64,000 nucleotides of DNA. Origin: Kribbella rubisoli (GTDB taxonomy: Bacteria > Actinomycetota > Actinomycetes > Propionibacteriales > Kribbellaceae). The notes under the pieces are model-generated. The model worked only from the letters and a program-made list of their open reading frames with translations, was not told the DNA's origin and ran no database searches. Positions 27,154 through 35,708 of the stretch are shown piece by piece. How positions within the stretch are numbered: position 1 is the stretch's first letter; every line of letters starts with the position of its first letter. Made by a program: the position numbers and the translations under genes. The stretch spans positions 1,860,001-1,924,000 of the forward strand of contig NZ_SHKR01000011.1 in the NCBI RefSeq assembly GCF_004217145.1. The letters are read 5' to 3'.

Positions 27154-28338
27154 ATGACAATCGACCTTGTTGCGGTACGCGTCCGGCGACGGGTGCCGAC
27201 CGCGGTTCTGATGCTGGCGGCAACGATATTGCCAGTGCTCTGTCTGCTGGTCTGGCACCCCTGGAACGCGAACATGGGTGACCTCAGGGTGTACTTCGCG
27301 GCGGCCCGCGGGGTCGTCGACGGTCAGGACATCTACACGGCGCACCACAACTTCCCGGGCATGGGTCTCGGGTTCACCTATCCGCCGTTCGCCGCGCTGG
27401 TGTTCGCACCGCTGGCGGTCGGACTGCCGTTCGCCCGGGTGGCGATCACGTTGGCGTCGGCAGTGTCGCTGCTGGTGATCGGCTGGACCACGGCGAAGGC
27501 CTTGCGGTGGGGGCCGGTCGCCGCCCTGGTGATCGCGTTCGCCGCACTGGCGTTCGAGCCGGTGTGGTCGACCTTCGGCCTCGGCCAGATCAACCTGGTC
27601 CTACTGGCGCTGCTGATGCTCGACCTGGTCGGCCCGATGCCGCGCCGGTTCCGCGGCGTCCTGGTGGGTGTTGCCACCGGCATCAAACTCACGCCGGGCA
27701 TCTTCATCCTGTTCCTGCTGATCACTAGGCGCTTCCGCGAGGCGGCGGTCGCGGCCGGTACGACGGCGGCCACGATGGTGCTGGCGTACCTGGTGATGCC
27801 GCGAGCCACGACCGACTTCTGGACGAAGTACGTCTTCGATCCGGACCGCCCCGGGCCGGCGCACTACATCAGCAACCAGTCGCTGCGCGGAATGATCGCC
27901 CGGCTGACACAGGGCTCGGCCGTGACCGTCCCGCTATGGTTGCTGATGGCAAGCATCGTCGGGGTGGCGGGGTTGCTGCTCGCGCGGCGGCTACACGATC
28001 GCGGCCAGCCGTTTGAGGCAGTCGTCGCGACCGCTTTCACCGGTCTCCTGGTCTCACCGATCTCGTGGACGGGCCACTGGGTCTGGATCGTCCCCGGGCT
28101 CGCGGTGATGTGGTCGCACCGCGACGCGCTCAGGTCGTGGCGGACGGCCGTGTCGGTGCTGATCACCGGCGTGTTCCTCACCGGGATCGTGTGGTGGCTG
28201 CCCTTCGCGCACGACCAGGAGTTCCACTACAACGCGTGGCAGTCCGTGGTCGCGAACGCGTACCTGATCTCCGCCCTGGTGCTGATGGCGGGCGGCCGGC
28301 TGGCTCAGCCGCTGAACTCGGAGGCCCGCATGCGGTAG
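27154..28338 (+). CDS. GT87 polyprenyl-phosphate-mannose-dependent glycosyltransferase
   Basis: 394 aa with about 10 TM segments. The first extracytoplasmic loop begins after TM1 with GDLRVYFAAARGVVDGQDIYT, carrying the catalytic Asp of GT-C enzymes, followed by FTYPPFAALVFAPL, the family signature also found in PimE and Rv2181. The later block FGLGQINLVLLALLMLDL and ATGIKLTPGIFILFLL are diagnostic. It probably adds a mannose from polyprenyl-P-mannose to a lipid glycan outside the membrane. The ATG follows CGAGGAC. Its last 34 nt overlap the convergent GNAT gene. The upstream 170 bp is a divergent promoter region with the histidine kinase. Confidence 0.84.
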   Translation: MTIDLVAVRVRRRVPTAVLMLAATILPVLCLLVWHPWNANMGDLRVYFAAARGVVDGQDIYTAHHNFPGMGLGFTYPPFAALVFAPLAVGLPFARVAITLASAVSLLVIGWTTAKALRWGPVAALVIAFAALAFEPVWSTFGLGQINLVLLALLMLDLVGPMPRRFRGVLVGVATGIKLTPGIFILFLLITRRFREAAVAAGTTAATMVLAYLVMPRATTDFWTKYVFDPDRPGPAHYISNQSLRGMIARLTQGSAVTVPLWLLMASIVGVAGLLLARRLHDRGQPFEAVVATAFTGLLVSPISWTGHWVWIVPGLAVMWSHRDALRSWRTAVSVLITGVFLTGIVWWLPFAHDQEFHYNAWQSVVANAYLISALVLMAGGRLAQPLNSEARMR

Positions 28339-28841
28339 ACCTGCAGATTCAGGTCGTAGTACTTGTCGGTCTCGCCGACCCACTGCATGCCGAGGCGGGT
28401 CGCGGTCGCGATCGCGCGCTTGTTGTTCGGGCGGGCGACCGCGAACAGCTCGTCGACGTCGCCCTCCTTGAACGCCCAGCTCATCAGCCCGCGGCTCGCC
28501 TCGGTCGCGTACCCGTTGCCCCAGGTGTTCGGCCGCAGCTGCCAGCCGATCTCCAGATCCTCCTCGTACGGCGGGAGCAGCCGGATCAGCAGCGCGCCGA
28601 CGATCTCGCCGTCGTCGCGCCGTGCGACCGCCCAGCGGCCGGCCGGGACCACGAAGTTCGGCTGGGCCTCGATCCAGGACTGCAGGATCAACCGCATGGT
28701 CGCGGCATCCGGCACCTTGTCGATGGCCGGTGACAGCCAGGGCGCCACGTCGGCGGAGCCAAAGATCTCCAGCGCGGCGTCGGCGTCGTCTTCCTCCCAG
28801 TCCCGGATCAGCAGCCGGTCCGTCTCCAGCTTCAGCGTCAC
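28305..28841 (-). CDS. GNAT acetyltransferase, RimJ/RimL type
   Basis: 178 aa. The N-terminus LKLETDRLLIRDWEEDDADA is typical of the RimJ/RimL (Acetyltransf_3) group. Motif A appears as IGWQLRPNTWGNGYATEASRGLMSWAF (about 100-125), and motif B as NNKRAIATATRLGMQWVGE (about 140-155). The substrate may be a protein N-terminus or a small amine. GTG 28841 is the likely start, with GGCGAGG very close. The gene lies 286 bp downstream of hspR in the same orientation, behind a strongly structured stretch that might act as leader or terminator. Confidence 0.84.
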   Translation of the reverse strand: MTLKLETDRLLIRDWEEDDADAALEIFGSADVAPWLSPAIDKVPDAATMRLILQSWIEAQPNFVVPAGRWAVARRDDGEIVGALLIRLLPPYEEDLEIGWQLRPNTWGNGYATEASRGLMSWAFKEGDVDELFAVARPNNKRAIATATRLGMQWVGETDKYYDLNLQVYRMRASEFSG

Positions 28842-28909
28842 CTCGCCAGAGTATGCGGTCCGTGGCCGCAGACAACAGGTTCTGCGATGACCGGCAGATG
28901 AACGCACGC

Positions 28910-28940
28910 AAAGCCCCCGGCCGGTGCGGCCGGAGGCTTT
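28910..28940. terminator. Intrinsic terminator downstream of hspR
   Basis: AAAGCC-CCGGCCG arm and CGGCCGG-GGCTTT arm with a GTG loop and one mismatch. On the minus strand it ends the structured region after hspR and lies about 70 nt before the GNAT start. It could close the dnaK operon or attenuate the GNAT gene. Confidence 0.75.
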
Positions 28941-29127
28941 GGTGAAGAGGCCGCAGGGCGGTCCATGACGGACCACCCCGCGGGGTCGAAGGGCGCCGGG
29001 GGGAATGACGCGCCTTCGACTGTGGAGGCGTCGCGGGGGAACGACGGCCTCCACCGGAGCCGGAGGCCTCCGAGGGTGGGTTTCGGAGTACCTCCGGTGG
29101 TCTGGTGAAAACCCCCGGGGTGAAGGA
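28941..29127 (-). other. Hairpin-dense intergenic region between hspR and the GNAT gene
   Basis: No credible gene. Consecutive inverted repeats occur: 28960-28974 (GGTCC/GGACC), 28976-28985 (CCCCGCGGGG), 28985-29020 (GTCGAAGG/CCTTCGAC plus CGC/GCG), 29022-29054 (GTGGAGGC/GCCTCCAC) and 29051-29100 (CCACCGGAG/CTCCGGTGG, enclosing CGGAGGCCTCCG). The last two share bases 29051-29054 and cannot form together. It may be a structured 3' UTR or an attenuator-like leader. Confidence 0.5.
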
Positions 29128-29583
29128 TCAGCGCGAGCCGAGTTCCAGTGGCTGGGTGCGGATCCATCGTGTCGTGGTCTGCTGCCGGCCCATGGCGATC
29201 ACGTCGCCGGCTGGACCGGCCGAGAAGACCCGGCTGGTGGCGGTGCGCCGAGAGGCACCGACACCGCGCTGGACCTCGGCCAGAAGCTGGTTGACCCGCT
29301 GGCGCAGGTCCTCCACCTCCGACTGTAGCGCGAGGATGTGGCGAATTCCCGCGAGGTTGATGCCCTCTTCCTGGGACAGGTGCTGCACATAGCGCAGCCT
29401 CGCCACGTCGTACGCCGAGTACCGCCGGCCGCGGCCGGACGCCCGGCTCGGCACCACAAGGCCGAGCCGGTCGTACTGGCGCAACGTCTGCGGATGCATG
29501 CCGGCCAGCTGGGCCGCGACCGAGATCACATAGATCGGGGTGCGGTCGTCCCAGGTCGGCACCTGGCTGAACGGGATACCCAT
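29128..29583 (-). CDS. hspR: Heat-shock repressor HspR, MerR family
   Basis: 151 aa. The MerR HTH occupies residues about 15-85: YVISVAAQLAGMHPQTLRQYDRLGLVVPSRASGRGRRYSAYDVARLRYVQ in parts, followed by the helix SQEEGINLAGIRHIL and a Leu/Glu coiled coil. This is the actinobacterial HspR signature. It represses dnaK and clpB by binding HAIR palindromes with DnaK as co-repressor (known in Streptomyces). The ATG overlaps the dnaJ stop (ATGA); an in-frame GTG one codon upstream is also possible. It is the last gene of the dnaK operon. Confidence 0.95.
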   Translation of the reverse strand: MGIPFSQVPTWDDRTPIYVISVAAQLAGMHPQTLRQYDRLGLVVPSRASGRGRRYSAYDVARLRYVQHLSQEEGINLAGIRHILALQSEVEDLRQRVNQLLAEVQRGVGASRRTATSRVFSAGPAGDVIAMGRQQTTTRWIRTQPLELGSR

Positions 29584-30755
29584 CACGAACTCCCGAACAA
29601 CCCGGCCCGCAGATCAGGATGATCCGACGCGGAGTTGAACTCCTGCAGCTTTTCCTTCTGCTCGTCGGTCAACTCGTGCGGAACCTGCACCTCGAGCGTG
29701 AGGAGCAGATCTCCCTTGGTTCCGTCCCGCCGGACCGATCCCTTGCCGCGGACGCGCAGCTTGCTGCCGTTCGCCGTACCGGCCGGGATCCGGACCGTGA
29801 CGGGCAGGCCGTCCAGGGTCGGAACCTTGATCTCGGCACCCAGCGCCGCCTCGGTGAAACTCACGGGGACGTTCAGCGTCAGGTGCTCGCCCTGGCGGCC
29901 GAAGATCCGGTGCGGCTTCACGTGCACGGTGACGTAGAGGTCGCCCGCCGGGCCACCTCGTTCGCCGGCCGCGCCCTTGCCCTTGAGCCGGATCCGCTGG
30001 TTGTCCTGCACGCCCGCGGGGATGCGGACCTGCATGGTCTTGCTCGACTGGCCGCGGCCGGAGCCGTGGCAGGTCTCGCACGGCTGGTCGACGACCAGGC
30101 CACGACCCTTGCACTCGGTGCACGGCTCGGTCATGGCGAACACGCCGCCCTGCACCGAGGTCTGCATACCCGTGCCTTCGCACTTCAGGCAGACCTTCGG
30201 CACCGTGCCGTACTTCGCGCCCGTCCCATGACAGGTCGGGCACGGGGCGTCGCTGGTCATCCGGAGCCCGACCGTGACACCGTTCACGGCCTCGGCGAAC
30301 TCGATCGTCGCCTCGGTCTCGATGTCCTGGCCGCGCCGCGGACGGGCCGTCGTCGAGGTGGTCGTGCGCTGGCCACCACCGCCGAACATGCCGCCCAGGA
30401 TGTCGCCGAGCCCGCCGCCGCTGCTGCCGGAGCCGCCGCGGTTGAACAGGTCGCCGACGTCGAAGTTGAACCCGCCGCCGCCTTGACCGCTGCCGGTCGG
30501 CATCCGGAAGCCGCCGCTGCCGAACAGCCGGCGCGCCTCGTCGTACTCCTTGCGCTTCTTCGGGTCGCCGACGACGTCGTACGCCTCGGAGACCTCCTTG
30601 AACTTGGCCTCCGCGGACGCGTCACCGGCGTTGGAGTCGGGGTGGTACTTGCGCGCCAGCTTGCGGTAGGACTTCTTGATCTCGTCGGCCTCGGCGGTCT
30701 TGGAGACGCCGAGAACCTTGTAGAAGTCCTTCTCGAGCCAGTCCTTCGTGCTCAT
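29583..30755 (-). CDS. dnaJ: Chaperone DnaJ
   Basis: 390 aa. The J-domain (about 8-75) contains the HPD motif in ARKYHPDSNAGD. A Gly/Phe-rich linker follows (FGSGGFRMPTGSGQGGGGF, then GGGLGDILGGMFGGGG). The zinc centre has four CxxCxGxG repeats: CPTCHGTG, CLKCEGTG, CTECKGRG and CETCHGSG (about 165-235). The C-terminal substrate-binding domains are complete. It stimulates DnaK ATPase. It lies 27 nt after grpE, and its stop overlaps hspR. Confidence 0.97.
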   Translation of the reverse strand: MSTKDWLEKDFYKVLGVSKTAEADEIKKSYRKLARKYHPDSNAGDASAEAKFKEVSEAYDVVGDPKKRKEYDEARRLFGSGGFRMPTGSGQGGGGFNFDVGDLFNRGGSGSSGGGLGDILGGMFGGGGQRTTTSTTARPRRGQDIETEATIEFAEAVNGVTVGLRMTSDAPCPTCHGTGAKYGTVPKVCLKCEGTGMQTSVQGGVFAMTEPCTECKGRGLVVDQPCETCHGSGRGQSSKTMQVRIPAGVQDNQRIRLKGKGAAGERGGPAGDLYVTVHVKPHRIFGRQGEHLTLNVPVSFTEAALGAEIKVPTLDGLPVTVRIPAGTANGSKLRVRGKGSVRRDGTKGDLLLTLEVQVPHELTDEQKEKLQEFNSASDHPDLRAGLFGSS

Positions 30756-30782
30756 CTGACGCCTCCCCTCCCGTCGTGGTCG

Positions 30783-31493
30783 TTACTCCGCGGACCTGTC
30801 CGCGTCATCATCTGTGCTCTCCGCCGGTACGTCGGCCTTCGCCGCGTCGGCCGGCAGTTGTTCGGTCGGCTCCGACACGGCCACCCGGGCCGCGCGCAGG
30901 ACCCGCTCGCCGAGCCGGTAGCCCGGTTGCATGATCATCGTCGCGGTCGGACCGTCGACCTCGTCGGAGTAGTTGTGCAGCAGGGCCTCGTGGATCCGCG
31001 GGTCGAAGGTGTCACCCTTCTCACCGAACTTCACCAGGCCGAGCTTCTCGGTGACGCGCTCCAGCGATTCCGCGACTGCCTTGAACGCACCCTCGAGCTC
31101 ACCTGCCTCGCGGGCCCGGCCGACATCGTCGAGCGTCCCGAGCAGCTCGGTCAGCACCGAGCCGATCACGAGCTCCCGCGACGCCTCCCGGTCCCGGTCG
31201 ACGCGGCGCTTGTAGTTGACGTACTCGGCCTGCAGTCGCTGCAGGTCCGCCGTACGCTCCTTGAGCGCTTCGGTCAACAGGGCCTCCTGGGCGGACGGAC
31301 CGACCAGGTCGGACGGGTCCCGGGGCGGCTGTGCGCCAGGGGTGCCCGGCGTACCCGGCTGGGCGCCGGGCGCGGGAGCCGCGGACGAATCCGCAGTCTC
31401 CCGCGCCGCGCCGGTGTCCGGGTCGATCCGGCGCTTGTCCCGGACGACGGGCTCGCCGTCGCCGAACTCGCTGCCAGTGGGTCGATCCGTCAC
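30783..31493 (-). CDS. grpE: Nucleotide exchange factor GrpE
   Basis: 236 aa. A long acidic, Pro/Ala-rich N-terminus (about 1-80) precedes the coiled-coil ([31 protein letters not shown] in parts) and the beta-domain with [49 protein letters not shown] in parts, the family signature. It releases ADP from DnaK. Start and dnaK stop overlap by 4 nt (ATGA). The C-terminal tail is acidic. Confidence 0.96.
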   Translation of the reverse strand: MTDRPTGSEFGDGEPVVRDKRRIDPDTGAARETADSSAAPAPGAQPGTPGTPGAQPPRDPSDLVGPSAQEALLTEALKERTADLQRLQAEYVNYKRRVDRDREASRELVIGSVLTELLGTLDDVGRAREAGELEGAFKAVAESLERVTEKLGLVKFGEKGDTFDPRIHEALLHNYSDEVDGPTATMIMQPGYRLGERVLRAARVAVSEPTEQLPADAAKADVPAESTDDDADRSAE

Positions 31494-33349
31494 TTGTCCT
31501 CCGTCTTGTCCTGCGGCCGGTCCTCGTCCACGATCTCGGCGTCGACGACGTCGTCGTCGTTGCTGGTCGAGCTCTCGTCGGAGGTCGTCTCCTCCGAGGA
31601 CCCGCCGGCGGCCTGGGCGTTCGCGTACATCGCGGCGCCCATCTTCTGGCTGGACTGGGCGAGCTTCTCCGAGGAGGTCTTGATCGCCTCGGCGTCGTCA
31701 CCCTCGAGGGCCTTCTTCAGCTCCGCGGTGGCGTCCTTGACCTCGGTCTTGACGTCGTCGGGGACCTTGTCCTCGTTCTCCTGCAGGAACTTCTCGGTCT
31801 GGTAGACCAGGCTCTCGGCCTGGTTCCGGTTCTCGACGGCCTCGCGGCGCTGCCGGTCCTCCTCGGCGTACTGCTCGGCGTCGCGGACCATCTGGTCGAT
31901 ATCGGTCTTCGGCAGCGCGGAGCCGCCCGTGACCGTCATCCGCTGCTCCTTGCCGGTGGCCAGGTCCTTGGCGTTCACGTGCACGATGCCGTTCGCGTCG
32001 ATGTCGAAGGTGACCTCGATCTGCGGCACGTTCCGCGGCGCCGGCGGCAGGCCGGTCAGCTCGAAGTTGCCGAGCGACTTGTTGTCGCGGGCCATCTCGC
32101 GCTCGCCCTGGTAGACCTGGATCATCACCGACGGCTGGTTGTCCTCGGCCGTGGTGAAGATCTCCGAACCCTTGGTCGGGATCGTGGTGTTGCGCTCGAT
32201 GATCTTGGTGAACACGCCGCCCTTGGTCTCGATACCCAGGCTCAGCGGGGTCACGTCGAGCAGCAGGACGTCCTTGACCTCACCCTTCAGCACACCGGCC
32301 TGCAGGGAGGCGCCGACCGCGACGACCTCGTCCGGGTTCACGCCCTTGTTCGGGTCCTTGCCACCGGTCAGCTCCTTGACCAGGTCGGCCACCGCGGGCA
32401 TCCGGGTCGAACCGCCGACCAGGATCACGTGGTCGATCTTCGACACGTCGATACCGGCGTCCTTGATGACGGCCTTGAACGGCGCGCGGGCGCGCTCGAG
32501 CAGGTCGTTGCTCATCTTCTGGAACTCTGCCCGGGAGAGCTTCTCCTCCAGGTGCAGCGGGCCGGAGTCGGTCAGGCTCAGGTACGGCAGGTGGATCGTG
32601 GTCTCGGCCGCGGCGGACAGCTCGATCTTGGCCTTCTCGGCAGCCTCGGTGAGGCGCTGCATGGCCATCTTGTCGCCGGACAGGTCGGTGCCGTTCTTGT
32701 TCTTGAACTGCGTCACCAGCCACTGGACGATCCGGGCGTCCCAGTCGTCACCGCCGAGGTGGTTGTCACCGCTGGTCGCCTTCACCTCGAAGACGCCGTC
32801 GCCGATCTCCAGCAGCGACACGTCGAACGTGCCGCCACCGAGGTCGAAGACCAGGATGGTCTGCTCGGTGCCCTTGTCCAGGCCGTACGCGAGCGCGGCC
32901 GCGGTCGGCTCGTTGACGATCCGGTGCACCTTCAGGCCCGCGATCTCGCCGGCCTCCTTGGTCGCCTGGCGCTGCGCGTCGGAGAAGTAGGCCGGCACGG
33001 TGATGACCGCATCGGTGACCTGCTCCCCGAGGTACGCCTCGGCGTCCCGCTTCAGCTTCTGCAGCACGAACGCGCTGATCTGCTGGGGGGTGAACTTCTT
33101 GCCGTCGATGTCGACGCTCCAGCTCTCGCCCATGTGACGCTTGACGGAGCGGATGGTGCGGTCGACGTTCGTGGTGGCCTGGCGCTTCGCCACCTCGCCG
33201 ACAAGGACCTCGCCGTTCTTGGCGAAAGCCACCACCGAGGGCGTCGTACGCGCTCCCTCGGCGTTGGGGATGACGGTGGGCTCGCCACCTTCCAGTACGG
33301 CGATGACGGAGTTCGTCGTACCGAGATCGATTCCGACCGCGCGGGCCAT
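31490..33349 (-). CDS. dnaK: Molecular chaperone DnaK (Hsp70)
   Basis: 619 aa. The ATPase domain begins [21 protein letters not shown] and includes the phosphate-2 motif [19 protein letters not shown] (about 165) and [12 protein letters not shown] (about 310). The substrate-binding domain and helical lid follow, ending in a disordered Asp/Glu-rich tail with [15 protein letters not shown], as usual in actinobacteria. It is first in dnaK-grpE-dnaJ-hspR. GAGGTAACAGA precedes the ATG, and two HAIR sites lie upstream, so HspR autoregulates the operon. Confidence 0.98.
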   Translation of the reverse strand: MARAVGIDLGTTNSVIAVLEGGEPTVIPNAEGARTTPSVVAFAKNGEVLVGEVAKRQATTNVDRTIRSVKRHMGESWSVDIDGKKFTPQQISAFVLQKLKRDAEAYLGEQVTDAVITVPAYFSDAQRQATKEAGEIAGLKVHRIVNEPTAAALAYGLDKGTEQTILVFDLGGGTFDVSLLEIGDGVFEVKATSGDNHLGGDDWDARIVQWLVTQFKNKNGTDLSGDKMAMQRLTEAAEKAKIELSAAAETTIHLPYLSLTDSGPLHLEEKLSRAEFQKMSNDLLERARAPFKAVIKDAGIDVSKIDHVILVGGSTRMPAVADLVKELTGGKDPNKGVNPDEVVAVGASLQAGVLKGEVKDVLLLDVTPLSLGIETKGGVFTKIIERNTTIPTKGSEIFTTAEDNQPSVMIQVYQGEREMARDNKSLGNFELTGLPPAPRNVPQIEVTFDIDANGIVHVNAKDLATGKEQRMTVTGGSALPKTDIDQMVRDAEQYAEEDRQRREAVENRNQAESLVYQTEKFLQENEDKVPDDVKTEVKDATAELKKALEGDDAEAIKTSSEKLAQSSQKMGAAMYANAQAAGGSSEETTSDESSTSNDDDVVDAEIVDEDRPQDKTEDK

Positions 33350-33366
33350 TCTGTTACCTCCACGAA

Positions 33367-33387
33367 GTTGAGTGATGCAGACTCAAT
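33367..33387. promoter_or_regulatory. HAIR operator, proximal to dnaK
   Basis: GTTGAGT (33367-33373), 7-nt spacer, ACTCAAT (33381-33387). It differs from the HAIR consensus only at the two outermost positions. It lies 18 nt upstream of the dnaK start, overlapping the leader. Confidence 0.88.
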
Positions 33388-33431
33388 GTTGCCCGTTCGT
33401 CCGCCTCGGTTCAAATCCGTGACGCAACAAA

Positions 33432-33452
33432 CTTGAGTTCACTGGACTCAAC
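33432..33452. promoter_or_regulatory. HAIR operator, distal to dnaK
   Basis: CTTGAGT (33432-33438), 7-nt spacer, ACTCAAC (33446-33452), identical in its arms to the clpB site. It is 65 bp centre to centre from the proximal site, so both could be occupied and would cover the dnaK promoter. Confidence 0.92.
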
Positions 33453-33565
33453 ATTGCACATCGCCCAGGTCATTCCCAAGCGCGGGCCCGAATTTCGGGG
33501 TCCGGGCCAGGGTGCGGCCAGGGAGACCCCTCCCGGGGAAAGGTTTACCGTGCGACCCTGTCCCT

Positions 33566-34051
33566 GTGAAACTCCGCGCGATGAATCCCGCCGACTACGG
33601 CGCGGTGCTCGCGCTGAACAACGCCGCCGCAGGGCTGGTCGATCCCCTCGGCGCCGACCGCCTCGACTGGCTCCGGCTGATCGCCGCGCATGCCGCGATC
33701 ATCGACCTGGACGGCAAGCCCGCCGGCTTCGTGCTGACCTTCACCCCGGGTTCGGCGTACGACGGCCTCGAGTTCGACTGGTTCACCCAGACGTACGCGA
33801 ACCGCTTCCTGCTGATCGAGCGGATCGTCGTCGCGACCGAGCACCGCCGCGAGGGCATCGGCTCACAGGTCTACCGCGCCATCGAACGCGCCGCCAAGCC
33901 GTTCGACCGCGCCGTCGCCCGGGTCCGCACCCATCCCCTCGACGACGCCGGTGTGACCTTCCACACCACCCGCGGCTACGTCGAAATAGGCAAACAACAC
34001 CTCCCCGACGGCACCCCCGCCCTCCTCCTCACCAAGGAACTGGCCGACTAG
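33566..34051 (+). CDS. GNAT family N-acetyltransferase
   Basis: 161 aa from GTG 33566 (an ATG at 33581 is the alternative). The core IERIVVATEHRREGIGSQVYRAIERAA (about 92-118) holds the acetyl-CoA loop RREGIGS. HPLDDAGVTFHTTRGYVEIG resembles motif B. It belongs to small DUF-like GNATs with the LSDYPAVLALN-type N-terminus (here MNPADYGAVLALNNAA). Acceptor unknown. The 3' end is markedly C-rich. It is convergent with, and overlaps by 4 nt, the broken phosphoribosyltransferase gene. Confidence 0.84.
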   Translation: MKLRAMNPADYGAVLALNNAAAGLVDPLGADRLDWLRLIAAHAAIIDLDGKPAGFVLTFTPGSAYDGLEFDWFTQTYANRFLLIERIVVATEHRREGIGSQVYRAIERAAKPFDRAVARVRTHPLDDAGVTFHTTRGYVEIGKQHLPDGTPALLLTKELAD

Positions 34052-34584
34052 ATCCGCCGTACGTCGAGCAGCGCCCGGACCGGCAGCTCGTGCCGCAACC
34101 GCGGCTCGGTCAGCCCGTCGACGATGCAGGCCGCGCCGATCCAGCGCGCCCCGCAGGCCTCCACCAATGCACGACCCGCCAGGGCGGTGGCACCGGTGTC
34201 GATCCAGTCGTCGACCAGGAGCACCCGGTCTCCGCCCTGGATCAGATCCCGGCGGAACCCGAAGACGACGTGACGATCCCGATAGTCCGGTCCTGTGGTG
34301 CACATCACCCACCGGTCGCTGTCGGTCGCCGGCCACGCGTCCTTCCGCATCTCCACGAACCCGACCCCGACCGCAGCAGCAGTCAGCGCCCCGACCAACG
34401 ACCCCCGCGACACCGGCCCGAGCACCACGGTCGGCACCTCGTCGTACAGCCCGGCAAGCGCCGGCCCAAGCTCACGCAGCAGCTCGGCATCCCGCCACCA
34501 GCCGGTCAGATCGGCGTAGTTACTTCACACCCCACGATCCGTCCGCCACCGAAAGGCATCCCGCAACCGCGCTCTGGTGTCCAT
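34048..34584 (-). pseudogene. Phosphoribosyltransferase gene with an in-frame TGA
   Basis: From ATG 34584 (GGAGG just upstream) the frame reads MDTRARLRDAFRWRTDRGV, then TGA (34525-34527), then the same frame continues with SNYADLTGWWRDAELLRELG, PTVVLGPVSRGSLVGAL, FVEMRKDAW and the PRPP-binding loop RVLLVDDWIDTGATA, to a stop at 34048. Total length 178 codons matches type I PRTases of this kind. The reading beyond the stop is well conserved, so the break is recent or a sequencing error. A shortened protein could start at GTG 34437 but would lack about 50 N-terminal residues. A palindromic repeat lies just upstream. Confidence 0.66.
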
Positions 34585-34637
34585 ACCTCCAGCGTGGCAC
34601 CCGCCGGCCCCGTGGCGCACTTGGATTTGGGGAGGGC

Positions 34638-34728
34638 CGGATCCCCAGGCCATCACAATCGGCCTCGGGCCGGCCTCCTGAGCGTCGCCCCGGTCGACGG
34701 CGGTGAATTGTGATGGCCTGGGGATCCG
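34638..34728. repeat. Palindromic interspersed repeat, copy 2
   Basis: 91 bp. The outer arms are perfect over 22 bp (34638-34659 against 34707-34728) and contain CCAGGCCATCACAAT. The 47-bp centre differs from the other copies. It lies 50 bp upstream of the AbiEi/DUF559 gene and 53 bp upstream of the broken PRTase gene, inside their divergent promoter region. Confidence 0.85.
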
Positions 34729-34778
34729 CCTGTGGACAGAGATGAGCAGCGTTCCCTGATGTCCGTCACGATCGACAC

Positions 34779-35693
34779 ATGTCCGACGTCGTCGACGTTC
34801 TCCTGCGGCGAGGCGGGACCGCGACCTTCGAGCAGCTTCGCGCCACCGTCTCGCTACGCGCCATTCGTACGGCGCTGGATCGCGGGCTGATCGCGCGAAT
34901 CGCGAAGGGTGTCTACGCCCTTCCGCCCGCTGCGGACCCACTTGCCGCCGCACAGGCCCAGGGTGGGATCGTCTCGCACCTCAGTGCAGCGGTGCTGCAC
35001 GGATTCGCCGTACTCGACTTGCCGGACAAGCCGCACATCACCGTTCCCCGCGGTCAGCACCGACGGCTGAGCCCGGTCGACTGCCAGCTGTATTGGGCCG
35101 ACCACGTCCCGTCGGACGGCGGCTGTACCGGCGCGCTCCGGACGGTCTTGGACTGCGCACGGACCTTTCCCTTCGCGGCCGGGCTGACTGTGGCGGATTC
35201 CGCGCTTCGGCTCGGTGTAATCGACCGCTCACAACTGGCGGTTGCCGCCGGCGAACTCGCTGGTCCGGGCAGTCGGCGGGCGCGCCGCGTCGCCGCGGCT
35301 GCGGATGGCCGCGCCGAGTCCCCGCTGGAGTCCGTGCTGCGCTCTCTGCTGATCGATGCCGGCGTCGACGGCTTCGAACCGCAGATCGTGATCCGCGACG
35401 GCGTCTTCTCCGCCCGTGTCGACCTGGGGCATCGCGGGCTCTTGCTCGCGCTGGAAGCCGACAGCTTCGCGTACCACGGCAGCCGGACCGCACTCAGGCG
35501 CGACTGCCGCCGGCACACCAACCTCACCATTCGCGGTTGGCGCTTACTTCGCTTCTCCTGGGAGGACGTGATGTTCGACCCTGAGTGGGTGGTGGATGCC
35601 ATCCGTCAGGCGATCGCCGGATCTGCAGGCCATCACAATCTGCAGGAGGTTGGCGTCTCACGCGGGCGAGCCACGCAGGTGGGCCGATTGTGA
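34779..35693 (+). CDS. AbiEi-like winged-helix protein with C-terminal DUF559/VSR-like nuclease domain
   Basis: 304 aa. Residues 1-60 form an AbiEi-antitoxin-type winged helix (FEQLRATVSLRAIRTALDRG, IARIAKGVYALP). The middle has GIVSHLSAAVLHGFAVLDLPDKPHITVPRG, typical of type IV toxin-antitoxin AbiEi homologues. The C-terminal domain (about 190-285) carries ARVDLGHRGLLLALEADSFAYHG and LRRDCRRHTNLTIRGWRLLRFSWEDV, the DUF559/VSR-endonuclease-like core, with D and E-x-D in the PD-(D/E)xK positions. No AbiEii toxin gene is adjacent. Palindromic repeats flank both ends, and the last about 25 residues (AGHHNLQEVGVSRG onward) are encoded by the downstream repeat. Confidence 0.78.
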   Translation: MSDVVDVLLRRGGTATFEQLRATVSLRAIRTALDRGLIARIAKGVYALPPAADPLAAAQAQGGIVSHLSAAVLHGFAVLDLPDKPHITVPRGQHRRLSPVDCQLYWADHVPSDGGCTGALRTVLDCARTFPFAAGLTVADSALRLGVIDRSQLAVAAGELAGPGSRRARRVAAAADGRAESPLESVLRSLLIDAGVDGFEPQIVIRDGVFSARVDLGHRGLLLALEADSFAYHGSRTALRRDCRRHTNLTIRGWRLLRFSWEDVMFDPEWVVDAIRQAIAGSAGHHNLQEVGVSRGRATQVGRL

Positions 35694-35708
35694 TGGGCTG
35701 GAGATCCG
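35618..35708. repeat. Palindromic interspersed repeat, copy 3
   Basis: 91 bp, the same length as copy 2. The left arm is CGGATCTGCAGGCCATCACA, the right arm (reverse complement) CGGATCTCCAGCCCATCACA. It contains the end of the AbiEi/DUF559 gene and ends exactly before the hutI stop codon (35709-35711). Confidence 0.85.

Noticed and set aside
28838..29167. 109-codon minus-strand frame between hspR and the GNAT gene
   Set aside because: It overlaps hspR, is Pro/Gly-rich without a domain, and its codons are explained by the hairpin array.
34525..34527. In-frame TGA as a selenocysteine codon
   Set aside because: No selenocysteine-insertion hairpin was found directly downstream, the residue position is not catalytic in phosphoribosyltransferases, and no sel genes are in the window.
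34779..35693. Complete AbiE-type toxin-antitoxin pair
   Set aside because: Only an AbiEi-like N-terminus is present; no nucleotidyltransferase toxin gene adjoins it.
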